From: Deltaproteobacteria bacterium
Lineage (GTDB): Bacteria > Desulfobacterota > Desulfarculia > Adiutricales > JAGVGV01
Assembly (NCBI GenBank): GCA_020056895.1
Contig: JAGVGV010000026.1
Coordinates: 1 to 5,979, forward strand
DNA: 5,979 nucleotides
Direction: 5' to 3'
A program made the translations under genes and the position numbers. The first letter of the stretch is position 1; each line of letters begins with the position of its first letter. The notes under the pieces are model-generated. The model was not told where the DNA came from, made no database searches, and saw only the letters and a list, made by a program, of their open reading frames with translations. Below are positions 1-5,696 of this stretch, piece by piece.

Positions 1-1824
1 TTGGACCCGGTCGTTCAGGTACCGCCACTGGCTTTTGCTGGGGCCCTTGTTCTTCATGCTGTTGGACAGGGCGCGGGCCGCAGCCATGACCTTTTCTTCC
101 AGCCCTTTCTTTTCCGGTTCAAGGGTTTCGGCTTCCTTCTTGGGATTCACGCCCGCTTCGGTCGAAGGGGCGGCGCGATTGAGGCCCGGATCGAAGTCGA
201 GCCGAAACCGGCCATATCCTTCGTGGGTCCGTTCGCCCAACCATTGGCGATGGTTGTAGCGTTGAACCAAGGCTTCGACCCAGGCGGTTGAACTCAGCCC
301 TTCGAACCGGATGGCCGATCCCCGTCGGATGGCCAAGGTTGGCGGCCGTCGAAGGCCGCTGGCCGCGTTGAAACCTGAAATCATCACCGCATCCGAATAT
401 TCAGCCTTCGGTTTAGTTGGGAGAGCCTCGATCTCCTGGGTCAACGCCGGCCCCAACCGGCTGAAAAAACCAAGGTGCGGGCCGCGAACGATCAGATCGC
501 TTTCCAAGGTGAGGGTGAAGGCGTTTGAATGTTCTTTTGAGGGAACCTGGGGAGGCGCTGACCAAATATGGCCCAAAACTTCCACGGGCCGCCCTTGCCG
601 TCCAACGCCGAGCCATTCTGATTCGGTGAGAAGCGGCTCAAAGGTTTGGCTAAACGCCTTGGCCATGTCCAATGAAGGAAAGTCGATTTCAGCCAGGAAC
701 AAAGTATTTTCGGCGATTTCCTCTTCGGAATACAGCTTGGTTTCCTCCTTCAAACGGACCAGGGGGACTTGGTTCCGCATATGAACGCCGATTTTGGGGG
801 AAAACCGCTGCCATTCCTTCGCACCGTCTTTGAACAGGAACCAATGATCCTTGGGCCGCTTGGGTTTGCCGTATGGGCTTTCTTTTTCTGATTCAGGCAG
901 AAACTTGTCGATGTATGGCGGTTCCGATCCGCCGGCTGCCCACCAGGGGATTCCATCATCCGTCCCATTGGGTTTGCCTGTATGAATATGGAGCGGAAAG
1001 GGCATCACGTCCCAGGAGGGCCAGTCATCGGTCAGGTTCTTTGGCTCAATGGGGAGGGGGTAGGCGTTCCCAATAGAAATGGATTCGCTGAACAACGCTG
1101 GGAATTGGATTCCCCGGCGGATGGTCCAGTCGACCAGAGCGCCCCATAATCGCTGGCCCCGAATGTAACCTTCCGTGGGGATGATATTGCCGGAATAGCC
1201 GCTGGCCGGCAAAATGAGCGGATCCAGATTTTTTAAAAGCAGACGGAGCCTTAGCCGGTCTGCTCCGGGGGGCGTGGTCCTCTTCGAACCGCTTGCTGGG
1301 ACGAGCCGAAAATCAAATTGGACCAATCCATCCCCCCGCCGGCGGCCGCTTCCCAGCCGCTTGGTCCGTTGGATGCAACGCAGCAGCAGTTCTTCGTGGT
1401 CCGAGTTGGCCAGCTCGATTTGGGCCCGGAAACAGGAATCCGAGGCCACGTATTCAATCGTTCGGAGCGTATCGGTCTTCGGCAGCCTGGTGAAGAGTTC
1501 CCGGGCCGTGGAGGTCCAGGTCAACTTTTGGCCTTTTTCCACCCGATAGGCCGAAGTGAGAATCAGCGCCTTTTTCCGCCGGTGACTGGCGATGCCGAAA
1601 AGGCATTTCACGTCGTTATCGAGCGACGGATCATGGGCCGCCAGTTCGCGCGCGGCCTCAAGAAAAAGGCCTTTCAGGTGGGTGCCTCGGATGACGGGTT
1701 GGCCATAGCGGTCGGTGACCTGAAAGGCGTCGATATCCCCGCCGCCGGCGCCGGTTCCGCCGTGCATGTCTTCAAGGAGGTGAATGTCCAGGATATATCG
1801 TGAGGGTTTCGGAACCGTGCTCAT
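1..1824 (-). CDS. Cas7 (Csm3-like)-Csx10 RAMP fusion, type III-D-like CRISPR effector subunit (3' end outside window)
   Basis: I translated this frame codon by codon: 608 codons, no stop, running off the left edge. Residues 9-180 form a Cas7/Csm3-type RAMP: a GG-rich loop with Asp30/Asp32 (candidate RNA-cleaving acidic residues by analogy to Csm3), RGTHLKGLF at 46-54, CLFG at 74-77, and Gly/Arg-rich LGSGRRRGDG at 157-166. Residues 190-546 match Csx10 (Cas5 group): DPLIL...GYIRGQRLWGALV (201-231), NAYPLP (253-258), an R..LYSEEEIAENTLF segment (358-375), LGVGRQGR (405-412), and a second RAMP ending in GERTHEGYGRFRL (530-542). Residues 549-573 are a charged linker. Residues 574-608, containing SKSQW, look helical and may begin a Cas11-like or Csx10 tail. 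It should help build the crRNA-binding backbone and cap of the complex. The ATG at 1824 overlaps the cas10 stop (ATGA), implying translational coupling. Domain assignment is by motif recognition; the fusion itself is directly seen. Confidence 0.88.
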   Translation of the reverse strand, partial: MSTVPKPSRYILDIHLLEDMHGGTGAGGGDIDAFQVTDRYGQPVIRGTHLKGLFLEAARELAAHDPSLDNDVKCLFGIASHRRKKALILTSAYRVEKGQKLTWTSTARELFTRLPKTDTLRTIEYVASDSCFRAQIELANSDHEELLLRCIQRTKRLGSGRRRGDGLVQFDFRLVPASGSKRTTPPGADRLRLRLLLKNLDPLILPASGYSGNIIPTEGYIRGQRLWGALVDWTIRRGIQFPALFSESISIGNAYPLPIEPKNLTDDWPSWDVMPFPLHIHTGKPNGTDDGIPWWAAGGSEPPYIDKFLPESEKESPYGKPKRPKDHWFLFKDGAKEWQRFSPKIGVHMRNQVPLVRLKEETKLYSEEEIAENTLFLAEIDFPSLDMAKAFSQTFEPLLTESEWLGVGRQGRPVEVLGHIWSAPPQVPSKEHSNAFTLTLESDLIVRGPHLGFFSRLGPALTQEIEALPTKPKAEYSDAVMISGFNAASGLRRPPTLAIRRGSAIRFEGLSSTAWVEALVQRYNHRQWLGERTHEGYGRFRLDFDPGLNRAAPSTEAGVNPKKEAETLEPEKKGLEEKVMAAARALSNSMKNKGPSKSQWRYLNDRVQ

Positions 1825-3557
1825 GAGCGGCCCCCTTGGGTTTTTCTTTTTTTGCCTAAATAGGTGATCTCTGTTGCTTCCACGATATCCTTCAAATAGG
1901 TCAGGTAGGTGGTTCTTTCGCCATTCCCGGCCAACTGGGTCCACGGGGTTTTTCCCCCAACGATACTCTCCAACACACCGCTCGTGGGGCTTTTCACCTT
2001 GCGGAAGGCGAGTTCGGACCGTTGGCGCCCTTGGGGCAAGGCCTCCACCAAATCCCGCAGTTGGGACCGAGCGGCCTGCCGCTGGTCTTCGTCGCCCGGT
2101 TTCAAATCCGAAGCCTTTTTCAGAATGCCCTCAAACGTTCCTTCACCGCCCAGTATCCGATACGGCTTCTGGCTGAGGATCAGACGTTCGGAACCTTGGC
2201 CGGTCTGGTATTCGATCACCTCCGCGCGCATTCGCTTATCCACGACGTCGTCCAACCACGCTTCGGTGCAAATCGTCCAGTCCACCGTCGAACATTTGCT
2301 TTCCTTTCCGAGGGATCGGTACAGACGTTTGGCGCTGGCGGCCATTTCTTCGGCCACGGCGTGGAGCCGGTAAAACGGCAGGCTGGGCGTGGCGATCACC
2401 ACCCCGGCGCCAATGGTTAAAGGAGGAGGCGCACCGGCGCCCTTACAATACGTATCGTTGAACACCTTCAGGCATTCCGCGTAATAGCGGATGAAGGGCA
2501 AGGCGCAGGACGCTTGGCAGACCATGAGCAAATCGTCGCCGCCGAGCATGAGCAGCTGGTAGGGACGGCATTCGAAACGGTCCGCTGAATCAAACGTTTG
2601 CCCCAAAGCATCCACCACCGCAGAACGGACCGCCACCCGGTTGTAATGCCAAAACCGTTCCCCCCAGGCCTCTTTCGCCAACCGATCCTCAAGGGACAAG
2701 GCTCCGGAGTCCTTTTGGTGATACTTTTGCTTGACCCATTGGTTATACCGGCCGCCCATGTCGTTGCCATCGGCTACGATCACGGCCAGATAATCCCCAC
2801 CGCATAGGTCGTGGAGGTCACGGGGTGGTGGCAGATGGCTCAAGGCCAACGTTCCGGTCTGGTTCAACAATCCGATTATGTCATTCGTTTTGTTTTTGTA
2901 AAATTCTTCCCCGTGTGTTTTGCGTTTTAAAACGGAAAGGGAGACTAGCCGTTCTTCCTTTTCAGGGGTTATATGCATGTTCGAGGCCACGCCCCGGTTG
3001 GATTCCTGGCAGAGCTGAAGCTGGGGAAGATCGAACGGGTCCACTTCCAAAAATTCCGTTTCCGATTGTGAGTCATGCTTTTCCGATTTTTGATCGTCTT
3101 TTCCAGTTTCTTTTTCAGGAAATACTGTAATTTCGTACAACAAACCCGGAAGTTTTTCCGCCAATGTCGCCTGGGCTTTTTCAATAAAAGTACGGGCCGC
3201 TTCGCGATCTTTAAACAGGGCCTGAAAATGGCCGCCATCGCGGCTTAAAATGCCAATCTTGAACAATTCGATCGGCACATCCCTTAAGGGGATCGCCGAA
3301 GAACCCGCGCCGGATGCCTCTGACAAAGGATCTTCATAATCCTGGAAATTAAGTGATTTCACCATGCTACAATGGATCGGGACCAATCCGGCAGCTAAAG
3401 CTATTTCAGGTAGATGTATTCGGATCGTTTCCCCGATCAAGGCGTTGGCGCCCAGCATGTCCCGCAACCGGGGCACCTCAAAAAGAAAGGTCTGAAGGCG
3501 TTTGAATTCGATATGGACGAGAACGAGATCCTTCCAGTTCAACACCGTACCCGACAT
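1821..3557 (-). CDS. cas10: Cas10, HD-less, GGDD cyclase-competent large subunit of a type III CRISPR complex
   Basis: A 578-residue Cas10 family protein. The polymerase/cyclase palm shows both metal-binding parts: ADGNDMGG at 262-269 and MLGGDDLL at 337-344 (GGDD 339-342), followed by the typical LTIGAGVVIA strand (380-389), a helix with AEEMAASAK (402-410), and STVDW (423-427). The N-terminus (10-60) resembles the first palm domain of Cmr2/Cas10, with LRDMLGANALIGE at 31-43. Residues 150-170 are a charged low-complexity linker. The zinc region is reduced to one Cys (183). No N-terminal HD nuclease motif exists, so DNA cleavage is not expected. With GGDD intact it should convert ATP into a nucleotide signal (cyclic oligoadenylate or a related messenger) when the complex binds target RNA. 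The frame is open back to 3743, but the ATG at 3557 is preceded by GGAGG at 8 bases and begins the recognisable domain, so I chose it. First visible gene of the operon. Confidence 0.93.
   Translation of the reverse strand: MSGTVLNWKDLVLVHIEFKRLQTFLFEVPRLRDMLGANALIGETIRIHLPEIALAAGLVPIHCSMVKSLNFQDYEDPLSEASGAGSSAIPLRDVPIELFKIGILSRDGGHFQALFKDREAARTFIEKAQATLAEKLPGLLYEITVFPEKETGKDDQKSEKHDSQSETEFLEVDPFDLPQLQLCQESNRGVASNMHITPEKEERLVSLSVLKRKTHGEEFYKNKTNDIIGLLNQTGTLALSHLPPPRDLHDLCGGDYLAVIVADGNDMGGRYNQWVKQKYHQKDSGALSLEDRLAKEAWGERFWHYNRVAVRSAVVDALGQTFDSADRFECRPYQLLMLGGDDLLMVCQASCALPFIRYYAECLKVFNDTYCKGAGAPPPLTIGAGVVIATPSLPFYRLHAVAEEMAASAKRLYRSLGKESKCSTVDWTICTEAWLDDVVDKRMRAEVIEYQTGQGSERLILSQKPYRILGGEGTFEGILKKASDLKPGDEDQRQAARSQLRDLVEALPQGRQRSELAFRKVKSPTSGVLESIVGGKTPWTQLAGNGERTTYLTYLKDIVEATEITYLGKKRKTQGGRS
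1831..1837 (-). promoter_or_regulatory. Ribosome binding site of the Cas7-Csx10 fusion gene
   Basis: The minus strand reads AAGGGGG six bases before the ATG at 1824, inside the last codons of cas10. It supports independent or re-initiating translation at the ATGA overlap. Confidence 0.55.
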
Positions 3558-3565
3558 CCGCGCAA

Positions 3566-3570
3566 CCTCC
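3566..3570 (-). promoter_or_regulatory. Ribosome binding site deciding the cas10 start
   Basis: Minus strand GGAGG lies 8 bases upstream of the ATG at 3557. No comparable site precedes the upstream in-frame Met at 3743, so this site fixes the start. Confidence 0.75.
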
Positions 3571-3624
3571 GTTTCAGGTTGGGAAAGTCCAACAAACAGT
3601 ATGATGAAATGGATCAATAATTTT

Positions 3625-3654
3625 TCTATATCACGGGCCCAGCCTAAATGGAAA
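3625..3654 (-). promoter_or_regulatory. Candidate sigma70-type promoter for the cas operon
   Basis: On the minus strand TTTCCA (3654-3649) and TATAGA (3630-3625) are separated by 18 bases, each matching four of six consensus bases. The site lies in the 202-base gap between the zinc-ribbon frame (stop at 3760) and the cas10 ATG. A weak match; apart from the cas10 ribosome binding site I see no other feature in that gap. Confidence 0.25.
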
Positions 3655-3759
3655 GTGATTTCGAGGCATCCAACCAGCGATCGATAGTGGGCAGTGGATT
3701 TTTTTGGGTGAAGTGAGTGCCCTAATATCTCCGACTGAACCATCGGAAGCGATGGGTTC

Positions 3760-3981
3760 TTATAGAGCGGAAGCAGCTTGGCTGATCAGCTGCACCCACT
3801 TCCCGCAGTGTTTGCAGCGGGTGTAGAGGCGGAGAACGTGCCCTTGCGCGAGGGGTTTCCGGCAGGAGGGGCAATGGAGGGTCGGGCCGGGGTTGCGAAG
3901 GAAGGGCCGGTCGCGGACCTGGGCGGTATAGCCGGGGTTGAGGGACATGGCTTTCGAAGCGGCTCCTAAATGTGGCTTCAT
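3760..3981 (-). CDS. Small CxxC-CxxC zinc-ribbon protein, Com-like
   Basis: A 73-residue frame (from ATG 3981) ending in TAA at 3762-3760. The second half holds CPSC (37-40) and CKHC (56-59) separated by 15 residues, with LAQGHVLRLYTR between them. This pattern resembles short zinc-finger proteins such as the Com translational regulator of Mu-like phages, so a zinc-stabilised nucleic-acid-binding role is possible; this is inference. The ATG at 3981 overlaps the TGA of an upstream frame (ATGA), but no clear ribosome binding site precedes it. An internal ATG at 3948 (residue 12) has TAGGAG about 14 bases upstream, which is rather far. The zinc-ribbon part could also be the C-terminal piece of a single longer protein broken by frameshifts (see the neighbouring pseudogene entry). 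I do not recognise the exact family. Confidence 0.5.
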   Translation of the reverse strand: MKPHLGAASKAMSLNPGYTAQVRDRPFLRNPGPTLHCPSCRKPLAQGHVLRLYTRCKHCGKWVQLISQAASAL

Positions 3982-4114
3982 CGCCCGAATCGGCGGAGGG
4001 CCTGAGCCCGGAGGGCATCCCAGACGCGGGCGCGTTCTCGGAGGGGACGACGATCCGGGCGGCGTGCTTCTTGAACAGGTTGTACATGGCCTGGCCGTCG
4101 AATTTACGCAACAT
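3978..4114 (-). pseudogene. Frame-shifted N-terminal segment upstream of the zinc-ribbon frame
   Basis: From ATG 4114 the frame reads as ordinary protein for about 25 residues (MLRKFDGQAMYNLFKKHAA, then RIVVPSE). It then turns into Pro/Arg/Ser-rich translation typical of a wrong frame. Restoring one base near 4034-4042 switches to a frame reading ERARVWDALRAQALRRFGR, which stops at TGA 3980-3978 and overlaps the ATG of the zinc-ribbon frame. A second missing base at that overlap would join everything into one protein of roughly 120 residues. Two readings are possible: a small two-gene unit with one lesion, or one gene with two single-base deletions. Function unknown. The ATG lies within a palindrome (4110-4123), so the gene may have been controlled there. 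Confidence 0.4.
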
Positions 4115-4123
4115 TTTAATGTT
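4110..4123. repeat. Inverted repeat AACATT-TT-AATGTT
   Basis: Six-base perfect arms around a two-base centre. It overlaps the ATG (4114-4112, minus strand) of the broken small gene and directly abuts a longer palindrome. No T-tract follows on either strand, so an operator or a rearrangement junction is more likely than a terminator. Confidence 0.5.
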
Positions 4124-4141
4124 CAAGCAAATTTTGCTTGA
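4123..4141. repeat. 19-base palindrome TCAAGCAAA-T-TTTGCTTGA
   Basis: Nine-base perfect arms around a single central base, the strongest inverted repeat in the window. It lies just upstream of the minus-strand small gene and about 240 bases before the channel gene. Its symmetry fits a dimeric repressor operator. As RNA it could fold with a six-pair stem, but no T-tract follows. Confidence 0.6.
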
Positions 4142-4223
4142 CGCCCTTTACCATGGCCTAGGATAAATCAACATTTTGTGGGTTTAAAGAGGAAAAAATA
4201 CTATATATTGTATTACAAAATTT

Positions 4224-4238
4224 GTTTGGTAACCAAAC
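4224..4238. repeat. 15-base palindrome GTTTGGT-A-ACCAAAC
   Basis: Seven-base perfect arms with one central base, 48 bases upstream of the candidate -35 element of the channel gene. It could be a regulator binding site; there is no direct evidence of what binds. Confidence 0.4.
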
Positions 4239-4285
4239 TCCCATATCTTGTATCACCCCCTCGCCCCGCCGCGCCCGTTTTCCCC

Positions 4286-4314
4286 TTGCACCGGGCAAGA
4301 AACCCAGTTATCAT
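4286..4314 (+). promoter_or_regulatory. Candidate promoter of the pentapeptide-channel gene
   Basis: TTGCAC (4286-4291) and TATCAT (4309-4314) are spaced by 17 bases; the -10 matches five of six consensus bases and the -35 three. Transcription would start near 4321, giving a leader of about 60 bases. A weaker alternative lies at 4176-4204 (TTGTGG / TACTAT, 17-base spacer). Confidence 0.35.
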
Positions 4315-4375
4315 CTTGTATCTCATCGATATGGTTTGATTTATCTATTTACTCAGCAGCGCTTATGGAAAGGAC

Positions 4376-4380
4376 GGAAG
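4376..4380 (+). promoter_or_regulatory. Ribosome binding site of the pentapeptide-channel gene
   Basis: GGAAG, preceded by AAGGAC, ends three bases before the ATG at 4384. It supports that start over the in-frame TTG at 4222. The spacing is short if measured from GGAAG and normal if measured from AAGGA. Confidence 0.5.
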
Positions 4381-4383
4381 CTA

Positions 4384-5664
4384 ATGGCGGATGAAGAAAA
4401 AAAGGAATTACGCGAAATCTCCGACGAAGAACTCGAACAAATTCTCGCGGATTCAAAATTGTGGGTGACATCAAAAGGAAAAGAAGGAAAACAAGCGGAC
4501 TTATCGTATACCAACCTTTCAGGCTGCCATTTTGAAGGCGCGTTTCTCAGAGGAGCCCACTTTGACGGCGCGCTTCTCTGGGGGGTCCACCTCGAAGGCG
4601 CGCTTCTTTGGAGTGCCCACTTCAAAGGCGCAGACCTCACCGAAGCCCACCTCGAACGCGCGTTTCTCTGGAGTGCCCACTTTGAAGGCGCGGACATTAA
4701 GTACGCCAACCTTGGAGGCGCGGACCTCAGTGGTGCCCACTTCGAAGGCGCGATCCTTAACGGCGCGCACCTCAGTGGCGCGCGCCTCAGCAATGCCCAC
4801 CTCGAAGGTGCTAATCTCGGATTAGCCCAGATAGAAGGCGCAAACCTCAACGGCGCCCACCTCGAAGGCGCAGAACTTTGGGCGATCCACCTCGAAGGTG
4901 CGGATATCAGGGACGCCCACCTCGAAGGCGCGAACCTCTTCGAAGCCATCCTCGAAGGTGCGGACCTCCGTTCCGCCAACCTGAACGGTGCGAGACTCCT
5001 CGGCGCCCAACTCCAAGGCGCGGACCTCCGTTCCGCCAACCTGAACGGCGCGAGACTCCTCGGCGCCCAACTCCAAGGCGCGGACCTCCGTTCCGCCAAC
5101 CTGAACGGCGCTGATGTAACCGGCATCAAATACGACAACGAGGAAAAATGCCGGGGCCTCAAAACGGAAAAATACCGAGGCATCAACGTGGATGGCTGTT
5201 ATGGCGATGATATGTTCAAGCGCTTCGCCAAAGATCAGGCGTGGTTGGAACAATACCTGGCCACGCGGAAAACCCGGTTAGAAAAATTCCGGGCTCATCT
5301 ATGGGCCTTGACTTGCGGGTATGGCCGAAACCTGGGAGCCTGGGTGTTTTGGGCCGCCTATCTCATGTTCATTTTCGCGGGCATTATCTTTGCCATGGGA
5401 CCGGACCATTTCAAATTCCCTGAAGTTATAAAGGACCCAATATTTCACCCTGACATAAACAGTTATCCAACACCTCCCGCAGCCGAAGGCTTCATGACCA
5501 GCCTGTATTACAGCGTCGTCACCTTTTCCACTTTGGGTTTCGGAGACATTACCCCCAAAACCGGTTGGGGCCAGATGGTGGTCATCGTCGAAGTGCTCCT
5601 GGGTTACGTCATGCTGGGCGGCCTGATCTCCATCCTGGCCGAACGGATTGCCAGAAGGGCGTAA
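4384..5664 (+). CDS. Pentapeptide-repeat protein fused to a two-TM potassium-channel pore
   Basis: A 426-residue membrane protein. Residues 1-37 are a charged, acidic N-terminal helix. Residues about 38-247 are roughly 42 pentapeptides of the A(D/N)Lxx type (for example GAHLEGANL), expected to fold as a right-handed quadrilateral beta-helix. Residues 248-315 form a linker with CRGL, GINVDGCYG and FKRFAKDQ, a block often seen between pentapeptides and the channel module. Transmembrane helix 1 spans about 317-339. A pore loop carries TLGFGD (383-388), a variant of the K+ filter TVGYGD, and helix 2 spans about 397-418 with EVLLGYVMLGGLISIL. This matches the Ion_trans_2 two-TM K+ channel fold, which assembles as a tetramer in the inner membrane with the pentapeptide rod in the cytoplasm. 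The rod may sense a ligand or partner; that is inference. The architecture is known in other bacteria. Monocistronic, with its own terminator, divergent from the cas genes. Confidence 0.9.
   Translation: MADEEKKELREISDEELEQILADSKLWVTSKGKEGKQADLSYTNLSGCHFEGAFLRGAHFDGALLWGVHLEGALLWSAHFKGADLTEAHLERAFLWSAHFEGADIKYANLGGADLSGAHFEGAILNGAHLSGARLSNAHLEGANLGLAQIEGANLNGAHLEGAELWAIHLEGADIRDAHLEGANLFEAILEGADLRSANLNGARLLGAQLQGADLRSANLNGARLLGAQLQGADLRSANLNGADVTGIKYDNEEKCRGLKTEKYRGINVDGCYGDDMFKRFAKDQAWLEQYLATRKTRLEKFRAHLWALTCGYGRNLGAWVFWAAYLMFIFAGIIFAMGPDHFKFPEVIKDPIFHPDINSYPTPPAAEGFMTSLYYSVVTFSTLGFGDITPKTGWGQMVVIVEVLLGYVMLGGLISILAERIARRA
4961..5111 (+). repeat. 60-base in-frame tandem repeat within the pentapeptide region
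   Basis: Unit 1 (4961-5020) and unit 2 (5021-5080) are identical except for t4989 versus c5049. A third, partial copy (5081-5111) matches the first 31 bases of unit 2 exactly. Each unit encodes 20 residues, four pentapeptides (residues 193-212 and 213-232). Near identity at DNA level, including third codon positions, points to recent duplication. Confidence 0.95.
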
Positions 5665-5675
5665 CCCTTCTTTTT
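5653..5675 (+). terminator. Rho-independent terminator overlapping the channel gene stop
   Basis: AGAAGGG (5653-5659) pairs perfectly with CCCTTCT (5665-5671) around a five-base loop CGTAA that contains the TAA stop (5662-5664). A run of T follows (5671-5675). It ends the channel transcript with almost no 3' untranslated region and shows the gene is the last, and apparently only, one of its unit. Confidence 0.8.
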
Positions 5676-5696
5676 CCCGTGTCAATTGGGGCTTGG

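Larger units (their letters stand above)
4142..4383. other. AT-rich intergenic region upstream of the channel gene
   Basis: A 242-base non-coding stretch. It begins AT-rich (4160-4225), contains the 15-base palindrome at 4224-4238 and a short C/G-rich patch (4254-4284), and ends with a promoter-like pair and a ribosome binding site. The channel frame is open back through it to 4222, but the translated residues there look like non-coding sequence. Confidence 0.6.

Noticed and set aside
1318..1803. Plus-strand open frame of 161 codons, and similar ones at 1-291, 311-784 and 1214-1549
   Set aside because: These lie antisense to the continuous Cas7-Csx10 frame, whose RAMP motifs are clear; the plus-strand translations show no recognisable domain.
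2468..2770. Alternative minus-strand frame inside cas10
   Set aside because: It overlaps the ADGNDMG-to-GGDD part of the cyclase domain in another frame and has no features of its own.
3558..3743. In-frame upstream extension of cas10 by 62 residues
   Set aside because: The extra residues do not resemble Cas10, have no ribosome binding site, and contain no HD motif; GGAGG sits correctly before the ATG at 3557.
3722..4126. Single 134-codon minus-strand frame across the zinc-ribbon region
   Set aside because: Beyond about residue 30 it becomes Pro/Arg-rich out-of-frame translation, while the CxxC ribbon is in another frame; its start would be a TTG inside a palindrome.
4123..4141. Intrinsic terminator for either flanking gene
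   Set aside because: The dyad has a one-base centre and no following T-tract on either strand.
4222..4383. TTG start at 4222 for the channel protein, adding 54 residues
   Set aside because: The added residues look like translated intergenic DNA, and the ATG at 4384 has a ribosome binding site and begins the acidic helix.
4961..5111. CRISPR array
   Set aside because: The repeats are directly contiguous, have no unique spacers, and encode in-frame pentapeptides. No repeat-spacer pattern was seen anywhere else in the window.
4353..5186. Long minus-strand open frame (277 codons) opposite the pentapeptide region
   Set aside because: It is a periodic Ser/Ala/Pro/Arg/Trp shadow of the 15-base pentapeptide repeat, with no independent domain or start signals.
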